A stretch of 64,000 bases of DNA, from assembly GCA_020698575.1 (NCBI GenBank), contig CM036257.1, positions 18,057,520 through 18,121,519 on the forward strand. Reading direction: 5' to 3'. The position numbers and the translations under genes are program-made. Positions 39,801-54,800 of the stretch are shown here, piece by piece. Each line of letters begins with the position of its first letter. Position 1 is the stretch's first letter. The notes beneath the pieces are model-generated. The model ran no database searches. It was not told the origin of the DNA and saw only the letters and a program-made list of their open reading frames with translations. Origin of the DNA: Bostrychus sinensis (taxonomy: Eukaryota > Chordata > Actinopteri > Gobiiformes > Eleotridae).

Positions 39801-42800
39801 ATATGAAGATGCTGAATCGTATCAAATCAAATCATTCCAAATTAGCCAATATCGTTTTTGAATCACATCAAAACAATGCTAATCAATATGTATTGTATCA
39901 TTACAAAAACATATTGTTACACCCCTACTACTATTACTACCTTTTGCCACCACTTTAACTCATTTAGAGATTCTAAAAATGCAAAATACAAGAGAAAGTA
40001 AAAAAAGTAATACGTTTTCATATAAACTGTACTCAAATAAAACAATTTGACAAAACAGAAATTACCGTATTTTCCGCACTATAAGGCGCACCTGAAAGCC
40101 TTTAATTTTCTCAAAAACCGACAGTGCGCCTTATAATCCGATGTGCCTTATATATGGATCAATGTTGGATAATTATGGCTACCGTATTCAGGGGGCGTCG
40201 CCGAAGTGACAGCAGTAAAAACGATAAAGGGGAATTCCAGTCCCAGCTGTTCATGTAGAAGAGTTGCGACATTGAAGGGACAGAAAACTGAGCGCTTGAA
40301 CGCTGTTCATGTAGCTTTGAACTGTGACAAGTGGAGTTGGAAATACATTGTTTTCAACGAGGGAGTTGTAAGAACGCTGGTTTGTATTCTATTAATAAAG
40401 TTTGACTGACTGACTTATCTGTTATCTGTTTTATTGACATTCCCTTTAGTGCAGCGCCATCTAGTGGATGCGCCTTATAATGCGGTGCGCCCTATATATG
40501 AAAAAAAAATAGGCCATTAAATGCAGGTGCGCCTTATAATCCGATGCGCCTTATAGTGCGGAAAATACGGTATGTTTTTGAAAAAGTACATATTCATCAA
40601 AAAAAATGTACTTAGGAAAATTGCTTAAATAAAAATACCTAGCTACTTTCCACCTCTGCTGAAAAGTAGGAAATAATTATTTTTTTTCAATTTTACTACA
40701 TTTTGCTTTTCTCAAACTTGTCATTGAAAACTGGTCAACAATATTCAAGGTTTTCCAGGACATGTAGATGTATAGACAGGCATAGACAGATCAAATTAAT
40801 GGCTTACCCTAATTAGCCCTTTAAGAAATCCGCTGCTAATTGCCTGACTGACTGCTAGTAGTGCTCTATCTACATTCATATTCTTGTTTGAAAAAAACGG
40901 TAAAAGTCGGGATAACCCACATGCTGCTGCTGAATATGGATCCTATCCCGGGGCCTGGTGGAATAAGCCAGATTGAGTGAAAGTACAACTGCTGGTGTCT
41001 GATCCCCACAGTGTAATGCCACTGATTAAGCTAATAATAGGAGCGTCTGTGCCCGGTTTGCCCCGTCTAAACCCTCGCCACACATACACACACAGCTGAC
41101 ACGTGCACTCACTTGGTATTGCAGAGTGAGATTGGCCTCCGTCTCTTGGGCCTGCGACGCGTCTCTATCCAGCTGGTCGAGCCACATTTTCAGCTCCCTC
41201 AGGCTCTTGCGTTGCTCTCTCTGTAGGAGGCCAGGATGCAAGGGTTGGACATGAAAATTGGGGAGTGCAAAAGGGTATGAAAAGAAAAGAAAAAAAAAAC
41301 TATGAGCAAAGAAGCAAGCGAGGAGAAAATTCACCAGAGATGTTTCAGGGATTGATTGAATGATACAAGCAAAGATTTTGAGGAGGAAGCAGAGCGTGTA
41401 CTGTTAAACATGTGTTTTCCTAATCCACTGTGTCTCCCCTCAAAAAACTCTACAGCTGCCAGAAACACTCAGCTTAAACAGGGTGCTTTAAGACCCCCTA
41501 CGAATATTTCAATGGGTTTTAAGTAACCATGACGATAAGACTATGGTGCTCAAAAGCTTGTGTGATCATCTTTTTAGCTTGAGAAGTGTTCGGTCTCAGT
41601 CTTTTCAAATTTCCCACTGGTTTTATACGGAGCCCATTCCCAAAACTTTACTCCTTTTGACAGCTTAAGAAACTAGATTAGCTCAGATGAAAAGCAGTCT
41701 ATTATCCACAATATCAACACGATGAGTTTATAAGTAGGGCTGCACAATATATCACAAAAGGATTGTTATGGCAATATCAGCAGATGCAATATCTGTATCG
41801 CAGTAATGTTCTCTGTCTGAAAGAGAATAACACAATCATTGTCCTATGATTACCTTGAATGAAACTGTGACCAAAGACTTGATTTAGACCTGACATTTTT
41901 AATATCATGCAGCCCTATTTATGAGCAGATTCAAAACAAGCAAAAGAAGCATAATTGAAGAACAAGGCAGATGAGACAAGTACCACAATGGTCTAATTAA
42001 TGGTAAAGCAACATAATACACAGGAGTTAGTGCAGCTATGTAGCTTCTGACACTGTTAACCTTAGAGCAACATCTATTTAAAAGCTTTCTATCAAATACG
42101 CCATGTCAATGTGCCCTGCCAATGCCAGAGGCAGTCATTGTCATGCTAATGGAACCAGGAACCATAGCACTAGGTGGTAGCATTAATAAATGGTAATATC
42201 ACATCTTATTAGACTGGACTTCCTGTTGTTATCAAACCCTAAGGCAGGAATATCACATCAGGTAAAATAAAGAGGTGGTATTAGCATAGAGGCCCCTATC
42301 TCAATCCAGAAAAACAATGTTTAATCTCACCACAACAGTGTATAGTAGGCAGCTCTACTGTACTGTGATCCAATAGAAAAGGCATTAATCTGATTTAGAT
42401 GGAAAGCATGGACGTGTATGGATGCTAATGTAATTTGGACAGCATATAATGGAAAACCTAGCCCCTGGGACCGTACAGTAAGGTGCTACATGAACCTACC
42501 TCCAGCATTTCCTCAATATGACGAGGAGCAAGGCCATGCTGTGGGACATAGACAGAGGCCAGCACAACAAGCAAAGGAAGTTACACAAGAGGGAACGGGG
42601 ACAAGGACATAGGAAATGTAAGGAGTGCATCAAAGAAAAACATTTAACAGGGACAACTTTACTTGTGCCTTGAACACAAGAAGGTGACAAGAGGTAAGCT
42701 AAGGTAGTAACTGTTCCATTTTCCTTGGGGGTTATTTGGGGGTTATTAACAATGGCTGACATGGCATCTGCATCAGACAGTAAATCTAATTCTACACAAT

Positions 42801-45800
42801 CCTACACTTGATTTAGCCAGGCATAAGCAAAAGCATAGGTGGTGTAGCCATTTCATAAATGGTGGTTATCTGTGTAATAACATGCAATATAGTATATTAA
42901 TTCTCAATACAACTTAGTCCTTATCAATAAGTAATAATATTTTAAATGACCATTGCACCCATAACAGGTATGCATCTCTTTATTCAATGCTGCATATTAC
43001 ATTTTATAGCAATTTATATTCTGTATTTATCTTAATGTACCTCCCATGTATAAATTTGTTTTATGTACACAAAACCTAGTTAACTACAAAACTATTTACT
43101 TATATGGTAAAAACACAATTCTGATTCTGTACTAACTGTGGCTCCTCCACACACAAAAAGCATATAACTATTAGGGGGAAAAAAATTATTTATCTAATAG
43201 GCGTTGCTTTAACTGTGACATCTGAGGTGAAGGACAGCGTATGAAGGATGGCAAAAGGGGGGTACAAAGTGAACAGCGTATCCAGGATGGGACAGATGTG
43301 GCAGCTGGTTACCTCATCTTCATGTTGTCCTCCAGGGTCACTCTGTTTTCGGTCTGGGTGATGCTTCAGGAACTGGGCGACATATGTCATAATAGATTTC
43401 TCATCTGGCTTGTCCACGTCAACGTCTGAGGAGGAGAACAAGTGATTTTATGTAACATTGTTTTAAAAATCGCTGTTAAGGTTTGAAGGTTGAACTGTGC
43501 AGAATTTTTCTAGCCTAATGGTCCTTAATTACTCTGATGTCAAGCTTGATTTGTCAGAGTTCATTGTGAAGGGCAGGCGTGAAAAAGTCACAGATGGTGT
43601 CACTGAAGCATATATCTTCAGCCAAAATGCAATGTGGGATCATTTATCATATGTATTTGGGCTGTTTGTTTGCAACATCTTTTAGCAAAATAACTCAAAA
43701 TGCAATGGTATAAAAGCATCGGGTCAGGTAAGAAATTAATGTTTTTGGTGTGGATAGTAAATTCTTTACCAGTGGAATATAAGTACTTTCTGGCTTAATG
43801 GATAGAGCATTTACTCCCGCTCCCCTGCTGACAGGCTTGCTGGAGCCCAGGGCAAGAAGGCTCTACATGGGCCTATTATAATAGAAAATACAAGATGAGG
43901 GACCATTTCTGGGCCCCTCTGACCTTGAGGCCCAGGAGAACAGACCCCTTTGCCTGCCCCTGTCGACGGGCCTGCTCCTGAACTAGAAGACACCTGGTTT
44001 GAGAGGCACTAGAGCATTACCACTGCGAGATAGGGCCAGCCTACTTTGTTGATGCTTCTAGTTCACAACATAAAATTTTCCTTAAGAGTTAGCATACAAT
44101 TTACATGAACTTAAATATCTGACCTTTACCAATTTTGATTGCAGCCACACTTCGCTGTAGTTGCTCACAGGACGTTGACTGTGAAGCCACTTTTCACATA
44201 AGCTATTTTTGATTTTACTTAGTTGAACCTACTTTACTTTTCCTCAGACACGGTTTTTGGATACTTTACCTACCACTGTGAGACTAATGAAAGTTTGTGT
44301 ATAGCCATGTATCACAATAATAAATGAGCAATGTGATTTTGGTATCTATCTACCTTCTGGGTCAAGCAGCTGAGGAATGTCCAGCTCCTTCTCTGCCAAT
44401 ACAAAGGCTTCCTGCAGATTTTCTCGGTTGGACCTCCCCCAGATGCGCTCCATGTCGACTAGACCCGGCCGAAGGAAATGAATCACTGCAAAGAAGGCTA
44501 GACCTGTCCGCCAGCTGGGACCAAAGTCTCGCACGTCAATTCCCATACGCCTATAAAAACCAAAACATCGCATTTAAGTCCAGAAATGCATTCAGTTTAT
44601 TAAGGTATATTGTAAAAAAAGTGTTAATAAATTACTTTGTGGCTGTTTGTTGGACCCATTTCAGTAGTGCCTTCCTTGCTCCGCCCTGTGGAGGTGGGAG
44701 GGGCTTCTTTTTAACAGGTGGGCTGGTGGTCTCAGTGCTGCTGGTGGAACTGTCCAGTGAGGAGGTGCTGCTGGATTGGGCTTGAAGTGCTGGTAGGCAA
44801 CTGGTTAGCTCCTCAATCTAAATACAAGGTCAAAAAGTGTATTTACAATTTACAATATCCCTTAGGGGTCGCAGCTGACTGAAACCTAGAGACATACACT
44901 CTCACATTTATTCACTATATTTTGATTCATCAGTTCACCTGACACATATGGCACATGCCTTGGGACAGTGGGAGAAAGCCAAAGGCAACCTATGGTAATC
45001 CAACAAAGACATGTCGAGAGATCAAACCCACAACCACCTTGCTGAGGGGGAGGAGTGCTGACCACTCTGCCACCCTCCAATTTACAATATCAGCATCATG
45101 AAGCAAGCTTTGTTATTGTCAGACACTGTGCAATAAAACCAAAGTTGCTGAAGTTGGTTAAAATCATCAGAGGAGTTTGGAAATAAACGGGATGATTACA
45201 ATCACAAAATGTACCAAGTGAGACTGTAACAGATGGGCAACTGTTGCAAACCAATCTTTAGTTCATTCTCTGCTGTGAATCTGAGCAGCTCGCAACACAG
45301 AAAACCCATAAACACCAGTGTACGATGAATAAGTATATTTCACGCAGTCGTACATGCCCTTTATTTAATATCCATATGCTTGGTGGATGTGCTAATGTGC
45401 TGATGCAGCTGCGGCATTTAGATTAAGTTTCTGTTGATCTATGCATGTCTCAAATGTCAGGAGGCAGCTGCTCATTTTAGTTAGATACCATTTAAGAGCA
45501 CATTTTTCAAAATAGATTTTCCTCTCATACTACATCATACTGTAGCTCTGAGATTTAAAAATGGCATAATCTCCTCATACATTATACACCACTATATTTG
45601 CTATTACATGCATGGGCAACTTGATCATTTAGTTTACACAGAAGACTTATATAGACTACATATAGACTAGTTAAGTAAAGTAAAACAAGCTGAGTACAAA
45701 TGGCAATGTGGTGTTGTATGTACCATCAAGCAGTCATTCCCAAAGTCAAGAGTATTGCTGCCCCCTTAAATTTTCCAAAAAATCCCACACAGGCCCCCAA

Positions 45801-48800
45801 CAAAAAAACTTCACTCTATTTAAAAGATTGAAAAATCATTTTTCCCCATAGATTTCTATACAATATTACCAAAAACACTAACTGCTGGCTAAAAAAAAAA
45901 TTATTTAAATAATATTTAAAACAAGTATATAGCTGTACTTCATGTTAAACTCAATTTATATGTACTTAATATAAACAACCTCTAGGGAGACCCCCTGCAG
46001 TACCTTCGCAGCCCCCCTGAGGGGCCTCGGACCCCACTTTGGGAACCACTGCCCTCAAGCGTATACTGTAATGTAACCTTAAGTTTAAATGTATAAATAT
46101 GTATGTTTGCCATTTAAATATGATCCACACAATGATCAGAGGAAACTGTTTTAGGTTGTTAAATAGACTAGACTAGTGAATATTACTTTTCTTTCTTTCA
46201 TTTCATTCATGGCATCTTTCTTCTGGGGTCTGCCTCCTAGTGTGCAGTGATTTGCATATTGGTTTGGCATAGGTTTTACACCGGATGCTCTTCCTGGTGT
46301 AACCTTCTTTATTTATCCAAACTTGGGACTGGTACAAAGAGTACACTAGCCTGTGGCCCACTGTAACTGAATTATTGAGTACTACCAATAAAATAACATT
46401 CATTAACCTTGAAATATTTCATACAATGAATTTTAAATAAGAAAATTCTCCACTAGAGGTAACATTACATCCACTGTAATGAACAGAGAACTAAGCAATA
46501 CAGCATCATGCATCAGCAATAACTTACCATGCCTTTCCCATTATACTGTATCTTGGTGATTTTAAACATGGTAAAACACGTAAACTTTTGCTATTTTAGT
46601 TGTATTTATTTATACTTATATTGTCATTACCTGGAAATATAGGATGATTGTCCACACCAACCCCAGAACAATGGCTGGTCTTCCATCTACAATGTCTGTG
46701 GAGTTGATGTTGACAAGTTTGATCTGTGGAGGGCACAAAAATAAACATTACAATATTCAGTTTATGTTCTCAATCTAATATAGAACTTTAGACACACATA
46801 ATTCTCCATACGCTTATATAGACTGCTGGTTTACAAAATATAACCAATATATAGGGATAACCCTTGACACTACAGGAGGTAATAATCCTGGTCTGACCCT
46901 GTCTATTGTGTGTCCAAAGAAAAGTTATGAATACTGACCGGGGATCCTCTGTAGGCAGACTGGGAAACAGATAAGAAAAAATTAGAGCAAGCGATGAGAG
47001 AGGAACTGTAACTTATAGGTTTGTAGATGGCATTGATTGAAATGGGACACCTCATTTACTATAAGATGACAGATAGTACAAGTATAGCATCTCTACTTTG
47101 AGTGGTTGGCTGAGAGGAGAGATCTATCTGCACAACACAGGCAACAGGGATTATACCCAGCCGAGACGCACTGACAGAGAGGCAGAAAGAGCGAGCGCAG
47201 GGTCTATTTTGTGAAAAGATAACGTATTATCACACACTTGAGCACAACAGGTCAACATATGTAAATGTAAGGCACTTCGTATAAAGGTGAAAAAGCGTAG
47301 CGAAAGAGATTGGGGGCAGAAAGGGGCAGCGTGGGATAAGGACCGATAAGAATATGTGTAATACATGAGTTTATATTAGAAAACACAGCAGGTCATCCAG
47401 GCTACTCAACACAGCACTGAGAGGATGGAGGAGATGAGGAAAGGCTTGCTCTTACACATAGGCAATAACAGAAAATGTGAACATCCACAAGTATGCATAT
47501 ATTATTTTAGATCTAAAGCTCAGATTCATGTCAGAGTCCTACTGTTATTTATTTTTCTATCTATTATTATTCACAATCAAAATACAGTACATCCCATTTT
47601 TAAGATCTTACATGACAGTTGTGAAATGGGACCCTAAAAAGATAAACAGGGCTTATAAAATACTGGCCAGCAAAAAAACTTTCATGACTGTCAGTGCTTT
47701 ATATCAATATATACACAGTGTTGTATCGTTTTTGGTGAGTGTAGCACATTCTGTTACAAGAAAAACATTGCTGACTCAACAAGAGAGATACTACAGGTAA
47801 CAGCAAAGCGGTGGAAAAGCATTGCAGCTGACATGTTCGCATTCATATGAACTTGTAGTGTTCTGAATACTGGGCAAAAGTGTAATACATCATTTGCGTA
47901 GTGTTCACCCTACTAAGTTCTGTCAGTAAGGTTGCAATGTTGTGCAGCGAGGCTCAATACTATTTGTTTAGCATTGTAGCCTTTTTGGTAACACTACAGA
48001 ATAAAGCACCACTATTAAGCAGTATTAAAGCATTATTAAATATGTAATTAACATTTAACATTTAATAAACTAACAATTCATAGATGCTGAATTCACTTGA
48101 ATGTTGTGTTTGTAATGTTGAAGTAATGCTTTGTAAATAAGAGATTGACTGGTTACTAATCCTTAAGTAATAGTTAACTATTGCTTCATAATGTGAGTTA
48201 TTCTAAATTGTCCCCATCTTTTTAAGGCAGATTAAAAGAAATATTTAAGAATCAAACTGACTTCACTAATAACAGCTTAATACAATACAATACAGTCAAA
48301 ATGTTATAAACACACACAAAATCATCATGCAAGAACACACTAAACTGCATTTTACACACAAGATAAAAGTCCCAGACATAAAACCAGAAGCAAAAAGGTC
48401 AATAGTGTAGAGTCTAGACATGCATCTGCTTTACACACAAAGCATATTTACATTTAATTTCCAACACACACATGCATATAGCCGAGTGCCCAGTGACATC
48501 TCATCTCCAGACTACTGCAGATTACTGGTGTAGGATTTACGGTTTTAACCCTGTCACATTCAAGGCAGACAAATCAACATCCCTCCAGAGTCTAGCTCAG
48601 ACTTATAGCTTTATTTATGTATATCCAAGGACGAACTGGCGAGTGCATCCAGACTTATGATATTATTTTGAAGTTATAGTGAGCAATGAGTTTATATTTG
48701 GTCTGGTATATTTGGTATATCTGGCTCACTATGAAAACCCCCTACAAAAGCGAGTGAGTGTGAAAAATGGGAAGGAGATTGTACAATGTAGAAAGAAAAA

Positions 48801-51800
48801 AAGGGAAATGGGTCACATAAGGTCAAGATGTAGTGTTTGGGCCCACAGGGCAGGAGCAGCTGAGCGGGGCGAGTAACGTGTGGGGAATAGAGGAAAAAGA
48901 AACAGATAAAAAGAAGGCGCTGCACTCTTACCTTCCTCCCCTCAAGGAATTTGAGAGCTGTGCCGATGTTGGCGACCCAGTGGATCCGCTTTAGCTTCTT
49001 GCCCTGCTCACATGGCTGCAAGGGAATAAGACAACAATAGAAAAGACAAGAAAAAAAGAAAAATTATGAAAAAAAAATGTGTAAATTAAATTTAATGCTT
49101 GGTTTAGATGCTACTAACTTCTGTTGTTTTAGAGTAAACATAAACTAGTTAAGATTGTCCTTATCTTCCAACAACAGCATAGATTAATGACCTGTCCTAT
49201 TTTATTAAATACAATGGGGCCACTTCACCACCACAAAATCCAGTACTGATACATACTTGCGCTTACCTTAAATGAAAAAGCAGAGTTTAGCTTTAAATTG
49301 TCATCTTGTAATTAACTTCTCCCCCTTATACACACATTGCATTAACACTTTGACAATATTAATATGCGTTTCTCTGTTTCCCTTTTCTCTATTTATTTTT
49401 AGTGTATTTTTTTCTGTGTCTGTGTAACTAAATGAAGATCATCTCTGATCTTTTTTTATCAGCAACAGTCATCAAATTCAATGTTGAGTCGTGCAGACCA
49501 ATCAGCAGGTGCTTGATAAAAAATACTATCTATGGTTTTGTTTTTTCATGCCTGATTAGCATCACAATACACTATTAAGTGACTAAATAGATTTCCTCAA
49601 ATAAAAAAGCATACTTTAACTTAACTATGGTATTTAGACGAATGGATATTATGGGAAAATTCAAGTGGCTCAATCAAGGCGTGAGATCAATAGTGCATAG
49701 GCAGCTTAGACCTGAGGCTATATTGGCAAAGTGAGATCCTTACGCTGTCTTTGTATGCATTGTGTATGTATAAACTCCAGCCTGTCCTTGTTAATCAGGC
49801 TTTCCAACATCCTAATAAGGTAAATCAATAAGCAGCAATCACATTCACAGCCACATATATTGTTTGATGTCCTCCTTTTGTCTGTAGCACTACTTAAGAG
49901 TACAAAGCATGCACTATTACCCCATAAATAAACAGTAAGTGAATTTCTTGGGCACAGTGTTCGATCAGTCGGTGCAACGTGATGGAGTTAAAATTTAATC
50001 CACTAAGATCAGAGGGCCTATGAAAGTGTTTGAAGTGTGCAGCCAAATCACATGCTGGAAAAATGACCATGAGACTCACCAGTTTTTGTCCAGAAAGCAC
50101 TTCCAGCAGAGCCAGCAGCATCACCCCATCCTTGATGTCCTCAAACAGGTCTGTTACAACCAGCGGGGGCACGCGCTGTAAGGAGCCAAAAAGACAGTTA
50201 CTTCGAACAAAGTTTACATCAAATAGAGATGATTTCAGAGGTAGCAAGTGATATTGTGAAGTCAGTAGTGTTTTCTGTATTTGTAGTCAGTTAGATGGCA
50301 ACAATCATGATTCAACAAACTGAACAACAAAAAACGACTTTTTACTTAAGTACCAGTGCAGCATATCATCAGAAAAGCCTGTGATTACTATGATGAATAT
50401 TGCAATCAAGATATAACTGGTAATATTTATAATATACTTTTTGACATAGTAAATTCTGTTCGCAATCAAAGCCTAACAAGGACCAAACCAGGACTGAAAC
50501 AAGGCTACACCAGGGCAGGGCTAAATTCAGGAATCAAGAATAAATCAGCTCTCACTGTTCAGCCCTAATAAGTGCTCTTGGTGAAAAGATCTCATATCAT
50601 AACAATCATAGGGACACTAAACAAAGTAATTGTCAGTAACAGTCTCCAGCAAACAGTAATACTCATTCAGTTAAAAATCTCTGTATTTTTGTCTAAATAT
50701 CTTTACATGTCAAACTGAGCAAATTAAACTGTATTTTATAGATTTATTTTTTGACAGACAGTGACATGGAGCAAACTGGCCCAGTCCCCAAAGCCAAACC
50801 TCAAGCCACCATGCAAACTGAAAAGTAAAGAAAAGGAACCTTAAATTAACCCAACATCTTCGGTTATTTTGTTCTAGTATGAGGTGAATTGAATTAAAAA
50901 TATTCACAATAGTAAGACATTTCAGTAATTCCAATGAGCTGAATACCCCTTTGTTTAGAATGCTGTATAATATGTGTTGGATTACAGAGTTATCATCTTA
51001 AAGCTGAAGCTCTGTGTTCACACACATGCATACCATAAACTCAAACAATGGTTTCTCAGTTTCTGTGGAATTTTAAGACTTGAGGATTTTAATCTTAATA
51101 GCATTTGCATTGTACACAATGCAGTGAGGTAAGACATGTTTACTGCTAGAGTTGTCTCACTAACACTTTTCTGTAGAACAATTACTTATGCAGTTACTTT
51201 GTACTAATACTAACACTTAACATTTACTACACTTTTTTAGACGTTTTAAGTTGTGTTGAATGGGTTTAGCTACTACTCAACTTTCCTTTAAGCGTTTTCT
51301 TTGTAGGGTCACAACACTAAATCAACTAACTTTTAGCATGCAGTGATTTGCATATTGTTTTGGCATAGATCTTATGCCAGATACAATTCCTGATACTACC
51401 TGGGCCAAGAACCTGCAAAAATAGTCTTGTGACAATATGTGGCTGCACTGCTATATAGGCAGTATCTGTGGAGTCAAAAGTACTGTACGAGTCCATGGGG
51501 CACTAGTACTACTACAAGCACCGGCTTCTGAAAAAAAACTGGTTTATATGCAGAATATAATATATAAATTACACTTTAATACATTAATTTAAACTTCTGA
51601 AACATGGATAAAGGAAATCCTCATGGAAAAAAAAGCACTTGAAGCCCAAATAGAGTTTGACTGTGCCGTGTATAAACTGACAGAGTATTCAACCCAAAAG
51701 TAGAGGCTCAGCAGACTTTGAATGGTCTCTCCAAATCCTAAAATATGCTGATGATTTTCAAACTGCATCTTCCTCTCTGACCTGACACACACACATTTCC

Positions 51801-54800
51801 ACATTTGGAGGGAAATCCACATCAAGGATTTCTCTTAAAGCACAGTCACATGCTGCGGCTATGGGGAGGGCGCACCATTCACAGGGAGATTAGCGCCGAA
51901 TTGAGTGAGGGGGACATGTGTGCACGTGCAAAAAACGGGAGTGGAGGGGGAAAAAAACAGCCAACAAAGTGCAAATGAAAGTGGGGTATAATTGTGTGGT
52001 GAGAGTGGCAGCGGAAAGGATGATAGCAGGCAGAGAGAGGGACACTAGCCTGACGTCTTTCAAAATTAATTACCAAACACAGAAGCTCTCCTCTGTAATT
52101 CCACTTCTAATGGCATTTCATGGCTTTGGATATTGGGATATTAGGATATTTAGACAGTGCCCATATCATTGAGTGACAGTAGAAACACTTACAAAATCCT
52201 TTCAAGAGGATAAATTACACCACCACAAGCTAATTGAAGTTAAATTTACCTTTTTGTCCATTATAATCCCAAAGCTAATGAGGACATTTCTGGCTAATTA
52301 CAAAATAAGAAAGTCATATCAGTTCTAGTGCGCAGGCCCGAGTTAAAAAAAAAATGAATCAAGGGCTTAATGAGCTAATTACATATGAGTGTCTGGGCCA
52401 TAATTGATTGTGAGCAGAGGAGTTTGAGGATGTGCGTCTGTCTCGAGATATTCCCATGGTGCACTCGGATCAGTGGCTTCCCAAAGATCAACAGTGAGAG
52501 GGACAGAGGGAGGGGCACTTATTAAAAAAACAGCTTTATTTTCAGTTGCAGTATATGCACTTTGAAGGATGCTGTGTCTTTGCGAGGTACATCAGTGTGA
52601 GAACATCAGATAATCCATAATGAGGCAGTAGCCATTAAGTGAACTTGCTTGTATTGACATTTTACTTGGATATTTGATGTCTGTGTTTTAGTCAATGCAA
52701 GGTTGTTTGTGGTGGTGTAGATATTGAGCAGAAATAGCATCTGTTAGAAAATATTCTAGCCTATGAAGCTAGCCGCAAACCACTGACACAGAGTTACACT
52801 AATATATAATAATACTACCAAAATGTACAAACCCAAAAGTTGTGACACTGAGTAAAATGTAAAAGCAGAATGCAACGGTTCGCAAATCTTGTTATTCTCA
52901 ATAGACCAATACATCAAGTAGAAACTGAGATATATTACCATTTCATGAAAAATAATGGTTCTCCTAAGTGTGATGGCAGCAACACATCTCAAAAAAGGTG
53001 GGACAAGGCAACAAAAGGCTGTAAACGTAAAGTGGTTCTAATAAAATAATGGGAATTTGTAAAGAGTTTTGTAAAAAGTCCTCAAAAGGCATTCTTGATT
53101 TACACCAAAAACTTTATAATTTTTCCTTGACCAATTGATGACCTTTTCTGAAAATTTCATCAAAAGTTGTCCATAAATCTTTGAGTTATCTTGCAAACAG
53201 ACTGACTAACAAACCAAGTAACTAACGCTCTTTGGCTATCATAATTAAGACTCAATTAAATACAAAATGTAATATTACAGAACAGTGTTATTCATTAGAC
53301 CATGTAAACTATTTTAATGATTGCAAAAAAGTGAAGAAAAACCAAGGCACTCTTCACTTACCAGAAGTATAAAAAGGATAGCCTGCTGAAAACTTTTTAA
53401 AGATTTTATATTCATGAAAAACAGGCTTTTTACACTTAAGGTAAATAAAGTGTGCCTTGGGTTTTATTTATTTTTTTGCAAGTTTTTGTTCCCAAGCACC
53501 AAAGAGCACCTTCTATACAAAATAATTCATTGACAACAACTTCCTGAGCATTTTGGAGTTTCTCTCTTCTATTTTAAAGATTTTTGGAACATTTACAACA
53601 AAATAATTAATAAAACATGTAATGAAAATGTCTGCCAAATGTGAAGAGATGAAGTTTAATGAAAAGAGTGTGACTGCTAAGTGTTTTCAGGCCATGGTCG
53701 ATGCTCTGTGATGTACAAGTTTCAATACAGAGTTCACGGTGCGTGGCGCGTGTCATCCGCTCAGTCTCCCCTTTCTACACCCTCCAAAAGAAGTGGGAGT
53801 GGAGTAAGCAAACACTTTGAGAGGAGTGGGAGAGAGCTAATCTCTAAGAACACTTGGTCCAATGATCGCTGCACTAAAACCGCGAAATGCTCGAGAGACG
53901 ATGAGACCTCTGCAGCTTGAATCGGTCACTCTGTAATTAAAGCTTCTCAGGAGGGATTTGTCAAAATGAAAACTGAATTCTGCCCTTGTCAGTTCACTGC
54001 CACACAGGGTGCAACTTTAAAGCCACTACTGACTTCAAAACTTTTAATTTAGGGTACAGCTGATGCGGTTAGGAAAGTGAATACTGCACCCATTAAATTA
54101 CTAAGGAAGCCTAGGCAGCAATAAATGGGTGAAGTAGTGTAAATAATCAAGAAATATAGGGCGCTAATGTCAATCTGCTTTAGGTTTGATGGTAATACAC
54201 CAGACGTTGAGTAGCATATGCCAAGCCATGTCAATCATAGTAAAACATACAGAAGAAATGAATCAAACACAGTTATGCCTAACAGCTCAAATATAAAGAC
54301 AAACTAGAAGCTCTCGGCTAAGGCACTGGCCCTATCTCACAATTTTAAAGATTTTTATTTATTTGACCTTTATTTAACCAGGAAAGTCTCACTGAGATCA
54401 ACAATCTGTTTTTGCAATGGAGTCCTGGCCCCACTGGGGACCTACTGTACATGTTTTTGGTGGTAGGGGAAACCAGAGCACCTGGAGGAAACCGGAACAG
54501 GCACGTCGAGAACATGCAAACTCCACACAGAAAGGCCCCACACGGTCCAGGAATCAAACCTGAAACCTTCTTGCTGTGAGGCAGGAGCGCTAACTACCAT
54601 GCCAAAGATATAGTGCCCAGACCCGGTTTAAAACCTTCTATTTCAGCCCTTATACTGTATCTCACAATGGTAATGAATATTTCTAGATCCAGACAGTGAT
54701 TCGGAGCCACATAAAAACACGAAACATTACTTCCTAGACCCCATTACTGTCCTTTCCAGAAAATTTCACCAAAACAACCCACCTTTCTTTTCTGAGTTGT

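Noticed and set aside
44324..44785. 153-codon plus-strand open frame
   Set aside because: It spans exons 7 and 8 and their intron in antisense, and has no independent support.
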